Positions 1 through 6,519 of a DNA stretch of 10,689 bases are shown in pieces. How positions within the stretch are numbered: the first letter of the stretch is position 1; the number at the start of each line of letters is the position of its first letter. The position numbers and the translations under genes are program-made. The DNA comes from an uncultured Lachnospiraceae bacterium (GTDB taxonomy: Bacteria > Bacillota > Clostridia > Lachnospirales > Lachnospiraceae), in the NCBI GenBank assembly GCA_910586555.1, contig CAJUJY010000091.1, forward strand, positions 1-10,689, written 5' to 3'. The notes beneath the pieces are model-generated. The model saw only the letters and a list, made by a program, of their open reading frames with translations, made no database searches and was not told where the DNA came from.

Positions 1-1
1 A

Positions 2-184
2 TTCAGTTATCAAAATACAAATCTAAGCCAACTCATTATGAATCCGAGAGGCTATGAAAAAGTGCCTAAAGTTTTCAAAAGTTTAAAAAGTGTATTTAAC
101 ACCTTAATAAAAGAACTTTTACTGCTGTTCGAGTCTTTTTTCAGATGTTGGTTAAGGTATACCTTTTCAAATACTGTAGCATAA
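2..184 (+). CDS. Possible 3' end of an unrecognised gene entering from the left
   Basis: One frame is open from the window edge to a TAA at 182-184, about 60 codons, with a hydrophobic stretch rich in Leu and Phe near its end. I do not recognise a family. An open frame of this length is common by chance in AT-rich DNA and there is no clear hairpin terminator after it (only a 4-bp GAAC/GTTC arm pair near 113-133). It may be the C-terminus of an upstream gene or simply non-coding DNA. The rest of the leader up to 419 holds the promoter and inverted repeat listed separately and no gene that I can support. Confidence 0.18.
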   Translation, partial: FSYQNTNLSQLIMNPRGYEKVPKVFKSLKSVFNTLIKELLLLFESFFRCWLRYTFSNTVA

Positions 185-231
185 TTTTGCTGAAATATAT
201 TTTGGCAGAAATTAATGCAAATATAAAAGTA

Positions 232-258
232 GACATGTTTTTCTTTAATAAACTTGTC
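232..258. promoter_or_regulatory. Inverted repeat upstream of the phosphoesterase-STAND promoter (operator candidate)
   Basis: GACATGTTT at 232-240 faces AAACTTGTC at 250-258: 9-bp arms with one mismatch and a 9-bp spacer. The right-arm half site CTTGTCA (253-259) recurs as a direct copy at 273-279, exactly 20 bp away, so the two copies lie on the same DNA face and flank the predicted -35 box. Symmetry and helical phasing suggest a dimeric repressor or activator site. This is inference; no regulator gene lies beside it. Confidence 0.35.
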
Positions 259-264
259 ATGTAG

Positions 265-293
265 TTGAGATTCTTGTCAGATTATGTTAGAAT
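265..293 (+). promoter_or_regulatory. Sigma-A type promoter for the phosphoesterase-STAND operon
   Basis: TTGAGA (265-270) is followed after 17 bp by TAGAAT (288-293), with the extended -10 dinucleotide TG at 285-286. Transcription would start near 300 and give a leader of about 120 nt before the ATG at 420. A TATAAT at 353-358 is a second possible -10 but has no good -35 at 16-18 bp. Confidence 0.5.
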
Positions 294-419
294 TTATATG
301 AAAGCTGTCAGTAATGGCATGTTGTTACCCCTCATTAGAGAGGCTTTAACATTATAATTACAATGTATCTTTGATATATATAGAAATTTGTATGGGAATT
401 TTAGAAAGGAAAAGAGAAT

Positions 420-3302
420 ATGGAACTGCTAATAGTTCATATGACAGACATACATATAAAAGATGATGCTGATTTTGATGTATTATCTGAAAGAATAGGT
501 TCAATAGGGGGTGCAATATGCAATCATATAACTGCACCAGACGAAACGAAAGTATTATTTTGTGTAACAGGAGATTTTGCATTTTCTGGAAAAAGTGATC
601 AATATACTGCTATAGGAATGATACTGGAAGAAATATATACATTAATAAAGAAAAGATTTTCTCAAGTAGATATTTATCCTGTGTTTGTGCCTGGAAATCA
701 TGATTGTGATTTTGATGTAGAGGGAGCATCTGTTAGAGATGCTTTATTGACTTCTTCTAAACTTGATGTAACAGATATTTCGCAAATAAAAGTTTGTACA
801 AGCATACAGAAAGGTTTTTTTGATTTTTGTAGTGAATGGAATACAAAATTTAATGCGATGTCTTGTGCAAATGATAAGGTGCTTACAATCAATGAGTTAA
901 ATTTTGCAAAAGAAAATATTAGTATAAAATTTCATTGTATTAATACAAGTTGGTGTTCCAAAAAGCAAGAAGAGAAAGGCAAAATGAAAATAATAACAGA
1001 TAAAATGAATATGCCAGTTGGTAATTTTTCAGATAAAAAGGCACAAGATATTGTTATTACAATGATGCATCATGATGCAGAGTGGTTTGACTGGGAGGAT
1101 AAAGAAGCATGGAACAATTATCATAAAATTTATTCGGATATAATTTTAGTAGGACATGATCATAGTGTAGAATTCACGTTGAAACAGAATTATGATGAGT
1201 CATCAAATTATTTTATTAAGGGAAATCAGTTATATGACAAAAATTCACCTTCGCAGAGCGGTTTTAATATTCTGAAAATTAAAATCTGCGAAAATCCGAT
1301 GCAAGAATGTTTTTTTACATACGAATGGGATGGAACAATCTATAAACAAATTATAGATACAGGTTATCGCACATTTATTAAGAATAGATTCATCGGATCT
1401 GACATAGAATTAAAAAAAGAAATTTGGGAATACTTAGAAGAGTTGGATATTGATATAAATAAAAATAAGAGAGATTTAAAATTGTCAGATATATATGCGT
1501 TCCCAACAATAAGGGAGGAAAAGAAAAAAGGTGCAAAATTTTTCAGAGAGAAACAAGATTTAATAGAGTATATTGCCGAAAATAAGTTTATAGTTTTGAG
1601 TGGGCAGAAAGAGTATGGTAAAACTTCACTTTTAAAACAATTATTTAAGGAATACTATCTTCACGAAAAATTTCCTTGTTTTCTTGACATATCAGAAATA
1701 AACACAGGTGATGGTGAAGCACTTAATAGAATAATTGGTAAGAAATATGAAGAAATATACAATAATATTAGTGCTGATGTAATTCTGCAAAAAGATTATA
1801 CAAAGTTGATATGTCTGATAGATAATTTTGAGGAAATACATCTATCAGATAAAACAGCAAAACAATTTTTAAAATATTTGACAAATAAGTTTGGTATCGT
1901 TATTATTTCTAGAAATCATAAATTGGATTTGATTAATCCGCTAAGTTATGTTGAAACGAATGATTTTATTCAGACTACTTTTAAAGAACTAATAATCCAG
2001 TCTGTTGGACAGTCATATAAGGATAGAATTATTAATCAATGGCTACTTTTGGATGATGACAACCAGGATATAAATAGTATTTCTTTTGATGCAAAAAAGC
2101 GCGAGAAGTATGCCCAGCTCCAGACAGTGATGAAAAGTAACTATTTTAATAGAACACCTATTGATATATTGTTAGTTCTTTCATATTTAGAACAAGACCA
2201 CTTATCACAGATTAATTATAGTCGTTTTTCATATATCTATGATGGGTTAATAATGAGTAAATTATCATCTGTAGCAAATAAAAATACCAATTTGATTAGT
2301 ACCTACAAAACTATTTTACAAAAATTGGCATATAAAATATACAAAGATGGTATTCAAGAATTTGTTACTGAATCATATGTGATGAATGTTATCTTTAATT
2401 ATCAAGAAAATCATTCTAATCTTACACTGAAGGCGGCAGAGGTTGTTGATAATCTTGTAAATTATAGAATTTTAGAATGTAAAAATAATACTTATAAGTT
2501 TAAACACAGATATGTATTTTACTATTTTGTAGGAAGCTATATTGACAATAGATTGCCTTATGATAAGAAAAAGGTTGTTATAAAAAATGTTTTTGCTAAT
2601 ATTAATCAAGATATAAATTATAATATTGCTTTGTTTTTAGCATACAATCTAAATAAGGAGTTTGACATATTGCCAATGCTCAAAGAACTGGAAGCCTCTC
2701 TTTTAATAGGCTTTAAAAATTTTGAGTATGAAGATTTAAAGATGTTAATTAATGAATGGGGAGGTAATATTGAAAAAGTAATAGAGCGAAAATATACCAT
2801 TCCTGAAAATGAGAATATTCCAATACTTAGAAGAAAGAAATTGGAGGAACAGGAGGAACTTGAGGTAGAAGAGAATGAAAATACTATACCAACAGATGAA
2901 GATGTGGTTCGGTTAAATGAAGATGTAAAAAAACTTAGCAGAATAATTGATTTTATGGGAGATATGTTAAAAAATTATGCAGGAGAAATGGAAAATCAAC
3001 CAAGAGAAGAGGCAATAGATTTAATGTTTAGGGCTTCATTGAAGATTATAGGCTCATTTTGTGGATTGTCTGTATATTTGATTGATAAGCTGATTAGTAT
3101 GGAGGAAGATAAAATGAAAGATGGTACCGAAGAAGAAATTCATGTATTAAGTGATTTTATAGAAGTAATTAAATTTCTCTTTTCACAAATTTGGTTTCAA
3201 TTTATTAGTATGGATATAGCATTTCTTGCTAATAGGCTGGGAAGTGATGTCATCAAAGAGAATATAAACACATATTCTGATAGAAAAAAACAGAATTTGT
3301 GA
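420..3302 (+). CDS. Calcineurin-like metallophosphoesterase fused to a STAND/NACHT-type P-loop ATPase (predicted NLR-like defence protein)
   Basis: This 960-residue protein has an N-terminal calcineurin-like phosphoesterase domain (about 1-290). The metal-ligand blocks are all visible: TDIHI (9-13), GDF (51-53), GNHDCD (92-97), MHH (216-218) and GHDH (245-248). A P-loop ATPase follows: Walker A GQKEYGKT at 395-402, Walker B-like LICLIDNFEE at 463-472, and an IVIISRN strand at 493-499 typical of STAND/NACHT ATPases. A KFKHRYVFYYF segment near 694-704 resembles the helix after the winged-helix part of such proteins. Residues 800-840 are charged and probably coiled; 840-945 is helical. I see no TPR, WD40 or LRR repeats. 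The start is set by AGAAAGGA (403-410), 9 bp before the ATG. In known STAND systems an N-terminal enzyme is the effector and the C-terminus senses the invader; by analogy the phosphoesterase would attack a nucleic acid or nucleotide on infection. That role is inferred. The next gene overlaps by 4 bases. Confidence 0.85.
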   Translation: MELLIVHMTDIHIKDDADFDVLSERIGSIGGAICNHITAPDETKVLFCVTGDFAFSGKSDQYTAIGMILEEIYTLIKKRFSQVDIYPVFVPGNHDCDFDVEGASVRDALLTSSKLDVTDISQIKVCTSIQKGFFDFCSEWNTKFNAMSCANDKVLTINELNFAKENISIKFHCINTSWCSKKQEEKGKMKIITDKMNMPVGNFSDKKAQDIVITMMHHDAEWFDWEDKEAWNNYHKIYSDIILVGHDHSVEFTLKQNYDESSNYFIKGNQLYDKNSPSQSGFNILKIKICENPMQECFFTYEWDGTIYKQIIDTGYRTFIKNRFIGSDIELKKEIWEYLEELDIDINKNKRDLKLSDIYAFPTIREEKKKGAKFFREKQDLIEYIAENKFIVLSGQKEYGKTSLLKQLFKEYYLHEKFPCFLDISEINTGDGEALNRIIGKKYEEIYNNISADVILQKDYTKLICLIDNFEEIHLSDKTAKQFLKYLTNKFGIVIISRNHKLDLINPLSYVETNDFIQTTFKELIIQSVGQSYKDRIINQWLLLDDDNQDINSISFDAKKREKYAQLQTVMKSNYFNRTPIDILLVLSYLEQDHLSQINYSRFSYIYDGLIMSKLSSVANKNTNLISTYKTILQKLAYKIYKDGIQEFVTESYVMNVIFNYQENHSNLTLKAAEVVDNLVNYRILECKNNTYKFKHRYVFYYFVGSYIDNRLPYDKKKVVIKNVFANINQDINYNIALFLAYNLNKEFDILPMLKELEASLLIGFKNFEYEDLKMLINEWGGNIEKVIERKYTIPENENIPILRRKKLEEQEELEVEENENTIPTDEDVVRLNEDVKKLSRIIDFMGDMLKNYAGEMENQPREEAIDLMFRASLKIIGSFCGLSVYLIDKLISMEEDKMKDGTEEEIHVLSDFIEVIKFLFSQIWFQFISMDIAFLANRLGSDVIKENINTYSDRKKQNL

Positions 3303-3556
3303 AAATGACACGCTTAGAATATTTGTTACGAATTGCGAATACAAGACTTCCTATTTCAGAAATTAGTAATTTATTTAAAGGGAAAGATTGTCTTGCCGAT
3401 ATATCTCAAAGCATTTTGAAAAACAATATTTCGAGGTATTTAAGCAGCTATCAGTTTGATGATAACGACAGGCGGAAGGCCTGTACAATTTTAGGATTCA
3501 ATATAAAAGATGTGTTGATTGAAGAGCAAAGATTGAATGTTTTGAGGCATAAATAG
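3299..3556 (+). CDS. Small helical protein, translationally coupled partner of the STAND protein
   Basis: An 85-residue protein starting at GTG 3299; the start overlaps the upstream TGA as GTGA. A second in-frame start, ATG at 3305, would give 83 residues. No separate Shine-Dalgarno site is evident, so reinitiation after the STAND gene is likely. The sequence is charged and probably all-helical, with no signal peptide or membrane segment, and no family is recognised. The N-terminal half (LRIANTRLPISEISNLF) and the second half (NISRYLSSYQFDDNDRR) could form a small helical adaptor or a DNA-binding domain, but no helix-turn-helix is clear enough to call. The tight overlap and shared terminator indicate that it works with the phosphoesterase-STAND protein, as regulator, adaptor or second sensor. 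Confidence 0.7.
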   Translation: MKMTRLEYLLRIANTRLPISEISNLFKGKDCLADISQSILKNNISRYLSSYQFDDNDRRKACTILGFNIKDVLIEEQRLNVLRHK

Positions 3557-3573
3557 CAAATATTCAAATAGAG

Positions 3574-3599
3574 AAGTTGGGAGAAATCCCATCTTTTTT
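3574..3599 (+). terminator. Intrinsic terminator of the STAND operon
   Basis: TGGGA (3578-3582), a GAAA tetraloop (3583-3586) and TCCCA (3587-3591) form the core. A single T/T mismatch is followed by AAG (3574-3576) pairing with CTT (3593-3595), then a run of six T at 3594-3599. It lies 18 nt after the stop codon of the small partner gene and closes the cassette. Confidence 0.85.
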
Positions 3600-3601
3600 A
3601 T

Positions 3602-3658
3602 TTACATTTATGTTTAACACTATGTAATATGGTTACATAAAAACTAAACATATTACAT
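3602..3658. repeat. Cluster of four TTACAT/ATGTAA hexamers in nested palindromes
   Basis: TTACAT occurs at 3602-3607, 3633-3638 and 3653-3658, and its complement ATGTAA at 3622-3627. The first and second starts are 20 bp apart, as are the third and fourth. TATGTAA (3621-3627) and TTACATA (3633-3639) form a perfect 7-bp inverted repeat. An outer pair, ATGTTTA (3610-3616) and TAAACAT (3645-3651), surrounds it. This could be a multi-site operator, or a cruciform-prone AT-rich patch at the cassette boundary. Confidence 0.4.
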
Positions 3659-3659
3659 T

Positions 3660-4109
3660 TTAAAGGTATCACAATTCATATATTGTTTGCTAATGTGCAA
3701 AATTTACAGATTAAAAAATTTTGTTTTATTAAATAAAATGTTTTTGTTAAAAGAAACACTTGATGTTATATAATTAAATTTATTGCAATGATTATAAAGT
3801 TGAGAAAATTGAAATTATTTAGAAGATAAAAAATATTTAGTATTAAAATATAATTAAGGATTTTATTGAATAAAAAGAAATAGTTTGAAATAGTATATTT
3901 TTCTTTTAACAATATACCAATGGTTTTAATAAAGAAATTCTGGAAATTAATGCCAACAGATATCCTCTTCTGTTTTTGATTTTTAAAATATATGCTATTA
4001 AATATTATGTGAGGTATGATTCTCTCTTTTTTATATTTGGTAAAGTTTCATATATAAGATTTATAGATTGAAGAAAAGGAATATCTCTGATTTGTGACAT
4101 TTTGAGAAT
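3660..4109. other. AT-rich non-coding stretch
   Basis: About 450 bp with many stops in all frames and long A and T runs. I see no gene, RNA fold or repeat here that I can support. It separates the defence-like cassette from the minus-strand HD/TIGR04076 operon and may be a remnant of the insertion boundary. Confidence 0.5.
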
Positions 4110-4143
4110 AAAAAACAGAGCATACAGTTGTAGCAATATGCCC
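4110..4143 (-). terminator. Intrinsic terminator of the HD/TIGR04076 operon
   Basis: Read on the minus strand, GGGCATA (complement of 4137-4143) pairs with TATGCTC (complement of 4118-4124) through one G-U pair, with a 12-nt loop. TG and six T (complement of 4110-4115) follow. It lies about 65 nt after the stop of the TIGR04076 gene. Confidence 0.65.
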
Positions 4144-4207
4144 TGATGATGTTTGGTTATTCTGTTTTTAATTATATTAGTTGAAGATAATAGAAATTAT
4201 CATTCTG

Positions 4208-4600
4208 CTATTCGTAATCAATCCGTTCTATTTTGAAAATCACTGGTCTTGTTCCATCAGAACAACAGGTAATCATTGTATTTTCATCTTTCATCCAGTC
4301 TTTCATGATAGAACCTCCCTGTAAACCTGTATAGATATACCGTGCAATAGCATCCCAGGCTTCGGAACAGAAAGGCATTTTAGGACCTCCTGCAATGGTA
4401 TCTGGATTTGCATTTGTTTTAACAAGGGTATCTAATCCCATATGCCAGAAGTCGTCCCTCTTATCATCACTGTAGAAAATAAATTCGTCACCAACATTAT
4501 AACAAGGGCAAGCTCCAGAATCTGGGCCAGCACAATACTTGTGTTGTAATTCTGGATACAATTTTTTATCTATGACGGTTATTTTTACTTTATGTTTCAT
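4208..4600 (-). CDS. TIGR04076 family protein
   Basis: This 130-residue cytosolic protein matches the TIGR04076 family pattern from memory: an N-terminal KVKITVIDKKLYPEL segment, a Cys-rich part with C23, C31 and C33, the MPFCSEAWDAI block around C78, and a C-terminal TCCSDGTRPVIFKIERI block with C112 and C113. The family is common in anaerobic Firmicutes and has no established function. The conserved cysteines suggest metal or redox binding, but this is inference. The ATG is preceded by AAAGGTGG, which overlaps the end of the upstream HD gene; only 13 bases separate the two genes, so they form an operon. Confidence 0.85.
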   Translation of the reverse strand: MKHKVKITVIDKKLYPELQHKYCAGPDSGACPCYNVGDEFIFYSDDKRDDFWHMGLDTLVKTNANPDTIAGGPKMPFCSEAWDAIARYIYTGLQGGSIMKDWMKDENTMITCCSDGTRPVIFKIERIDYE

Positions 4601-4613
4601 ATTCCTACCACCT

Positions 4614-5150
4614 TTATATAGTTTTTGAACTTTCTAGGACAGTTATATCAATGCCAAACATTGTCCTGCATATACTTTTTCCTGTTTTTGTTTTGAAAAT
4701 TTTCTGGTATGTATGCTGTATTGCTTCTTTTTTACAGTTGTCTTCATACAGATTAACAAGAAAATCAGCCTCAACCAGAATCTGGTAATCAATCCCATCT
4801 ATACCTGTATAGGTATGGTGATGCCCGACAAGATAAGAGATCCGTTTAATCTGTTGTTCTGAAAAACCACAGGCCTGTAATATGGTTTCTGCCTCTGGAG
4901 GTCCATACTGCTCCTGGAGTTTGCCATTACATTTTCCATGTTTGCTTTCTGCAGGTTTTATTCCTATATCATGTACATAAGCTGCTGCTTCTAATATAAG
5001 TAGCTGTTCATCTGCCAGGTTTTCATTTTGTGCGATTAGTTTTGCGAAACTGTGTACTTTAACGAAGTGCTGTATCCTTTTGGGATCTCCTGCAAAATAT
5101 GCTATCATATCTTTATATAAGCAATTTAATAAATCACTATTGGTATCCAT
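4614..5150 (-). CDS. HD-domain phosphohydrolase
   Basis: A 178-residue soluble protein of the HD superfamily of metal-dependent phosphohydrolases. The expected ligands are visible: H28 in RIQHFVKVH, the H60-D61 doublet in AAYVHDIGIK, the H110-H112 run in VGHHHTY, and D129 in VEADFLVNLYE. The length is normal for the stand-alone group that includes small nucleotidase-like HD proteins; the substrate cannot be read from the sequence. A GGTGA Shine-Dalgarno site lies just upstream of the ATG. It is the first gene of a two-gene operon with the TIGR04076 gene, under the promoter at 5189-5217. Confidence 0.9.
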   Translation of the reverse strand: MDTNSDLLNCLYKDMIAYFAGDPKRIQHFVKVHSFAKLIAQNENLADEQLLILEAAAYVHDIGIKPAESKHGKCNGKLQEQYGPPEAETILQACGFSEQQIKRISYLVGHHHTYTGIDGIDYQILVEADFLVNLYEDNCKKEAIQHTYQKIFKTKTGKSICRTMFGIDITVLESSKTI

Positions 5151-5188
5151 AGTTAATCACCTGCCCTGATTTTGCTTTTTCTGTTTTT

Positions 5189-5217
5189 ATCGTACCACAG
5201 TTATCATAAAATATCTA
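5189..5217 (-). promoter_or_regulatory. Promoter candidate for the HD/TIGR04076 operon
   Basis: On the minus strand TAGATA (complement of 5212-5217) is followed after 17 bp by TACGAT (complement of 5189-5194), with an upstream TGG forming an extended -10. It lies about 40 bp before the HD gene's start. The region from here to 5432 shows no gene. Confidence 0.4.
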
Positions 5218-5432
5218 TAAAATCTTTGTAGTTCTTTGCTTTTTTCGTTCACATGCAAATCTTTTGCTGGTTGTGTATGATGGGAATACATTGGATCACA
5301 TTTATATAAGAACCCTCTCTTTGTGACCAGTATGCAGTAATTTAGAAGATTTTTTGATTCAGAAAATAAGAATAGTTGTGTTTAGTGATATTTAAGATAT
5401 ATCTTTGCATGTTAATATAGTGTTTATAAATC

Positions 5433-5480
5433 AAAAAAAGCCATATGTTGCCTGAATATACACAAACAAACATACAGCTT
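5433..5480 (-). terminator. Intrinsic terminator after the ClpX-like/62-aa gene pair
   Basis: On the minus strand the complements of 5469-5480 and 5438-5449 pair over 12 positions, including two adjacent G-U pairs. The loop is 19 nt and seven T follow (complement of 5433-5439). The stem begins 19 nt after the stop of the 62-residue gene. The loop is longer than usual, which lowers confidence a little. Confidence 0.6.
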
Positions 5481-5499
5481 CATTTGTTAATATATTTTT

Positions 5500-5688
5500 T
5501 TATATAGCTTTCTGTAGTGTTATGTCAAAGGTATCAGAAGCCTGTTCCATCTGGGATATTCTATTTTTTGTGGTGTCTTTCTTTCTTTTTCTTGATATAT
5601 AGGCCTTTTTTCTTACTGCCTGTCGCTCATAATACAATATCTCCACCGAATCCATTCCAATATCCTTTAACTTTAATTTCTGTGCCAT
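5500..5688 (-). CDS. Small basic protein of unknown function
   Basis: A 62-residue protein with a basic centre (RQAVRKKAYISRKRKKD, about 22-38) and no membrane segment or recognised family. Despite its small size it has a strong GAGGAGG site 9 bases before the ATG, which supports real translation. It follows the truncated ClpX-like gene by 89 bp on the same strand and ends just before a terminator. The basic patch suggests nucleic-acid or acidic-protein contact; this is only a guess from composition. Confidence 0.6.
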   Translation of the reverse strand: MAQKLKLKDIGMDSVEILYYERQAVRKKAYISRKRKKDTTKNRISQMEQASDTFDITLQKAI

Positions 5689-5732
5689 TATTCAAATCCT
5701 CCTCTTATTTATTTTTTCTGTATTTAAAATGA

Positions 5733-5747
5733 AATTTGTTACAAATT
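5733..5747. promoter_or_regulatory. Perfect 15-bp palindrome before the 62-residue gene
   Basis: AATTTGT (5733-5739), one T, and ACAAATT (5741-5747) form a perfect inverted repeat 45 bp upstream of the 62-residue gene's start, in the gap after the ClpX-like gene. It could be an operator for an internal promoter, though no good -35/-10 pair is visible beside it. Confidence 0.3.
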
Positions 5748-5777
5748 AAAATATCACATAGTATCATAAGGCTGCTA

Positions 5778-6284
5778 TCATGGTGGACTTGTAATGGTTT
5801 CAGGAAAGGAGGGTGTGGAATTTCTTTTTTGATAATATTTATTTAATATTTTTGCTAGAGTTTTTGCCAATAATGTTTTGCCACACCCAGTAGGCTCTGC
5901 CAGTAAAATATTAGATTTCTTAATCAATCCAGTTTGATCATTAAGTCTTTTATTATGGTTATAAATCGCAACAGATAGAACTTTCTTCGCATAATCCTGC
6001 CCAATGATAAACCTGTCCAATTCTCTGTGGATTTCGCTTGGTGTTAAGGTAAATATGGTATCATTCCATTTCTGTTTTTTCTTTATTAGTTCCATATTTT
6101 TTGCATTCTCCCAGTTTTTTCTAAGATTTCTGGCTGATTTATGGTTTATTTCACCAGTGGCAACTGCAACAGATATTTCAGCACATCTGTCACAAATGTA
6201 AATGTTATCGTTTATAGGGCTTTTTATTAGGCTGGTGACACCTGAAATTGTTTTTCCACAAAATGCACATGTTTCTATATTCAT
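5778..6284 (-). CDS. Truncated ClpX-like protein: zinc-binding domain plus the start of the AAA+ module
   Basis: This 168-residue protein begins like ClpX. It has a C4 zinc-binding domain (C6, C9, C31, C34), then the linker and the ELDRFIIGQDYAKKVLSVAIYN region (88-109), and then SNILLAEPTGCGKTLLAKTL (124-143) matching the ClpX Walker A segment. ClpX homology stops at about residue 148 and an unrelated 20-residue tail follows. Normal ClpX has about 420 residues, so Walker B, the pore loops, the sensors and the ClpP-binding loop are all absent. The first Walker A glycine is Glu (EPTGCGKT instead of GPTGSGKT). No remaining AAA+ fragment is found downstream in any frame. A strong GAGGAGG site precedes the ATG. 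It may be a decaying duplicate or a working stand-alone zinc/substrate-binding domain that could interfere with true ClpX. Confidence 0.75.
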   Translation of the reverse strand: MNIETCAFCGKTISGVTSLIKSPINDNIYICDRCAEISVAVATGEINHKSARNLRKNWENAKNMELIKKKQKWNDTIFTLTPSEIHRELDRFIIGQDYAKKVLSVAIYNHNKRLNDQTGLIKKSNILLAEPTGCGKTLLAKTLAKILNKYYQKRNSTPSFPETITSPP

Positions 6285-6368
6285 CCCCTCCTCCTCTTTA
6301 TTTTATCTAATTATATTATTTTTTCTTCGTCATAAAATTTAGCAAAAATACAGCCATGCTTAATCGTG

Positions 6369-6384
6369 TATGCGATATCGCATA
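6369..6384. promoter_or_regulatory. Perfect 16-bp palindrome between divergent genes (operator candidate)
   Basis: TATGCGATATCGCATA is an uninterrupted self-complementary 16-mer in the 235-bp gap between the ClpX-like gene (minus) and the signal peptidase gene (plus). It is richer in G and C than its surroundings. It lies about 55 bp upstream of a possible TATAAT -10 of the ClpX-like gene (complement of 6310-6315, weak -35) and 68 bp upstream of the signal peptidase -35. Confidence 0.5.
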
Positions 6385-6451
6385 AATTATGATAAAAAAC
6401 GAATGAAAAAAAGTAGAAAAGTTGTTGGTTGTGTGTTTTTGCAGAAGTTTA

Positions 6452-6480
6452 TTGAATTTTTTTGTGGTATTATATATAGA
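6452..6480 (+). promoter_or_regulatory. Promoter candidate for the signal peptidase gene
   Basis: TTGAAT (6452-6457) is followed after 17 bp by TATAGA (6475-6480). An overlapping extended -10, TGG-TATTAT (6465-6473), is an alternative. Either puts the transcription start about 30-40 bp before the ATG, upstream of the AGGAGG at 6505-6510. Confidence 0.4.
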
Positions 6481-6519
6481 AGAAACAACGACATAAGAAG
6501 AGAGAGGAGGAGATAGTTA

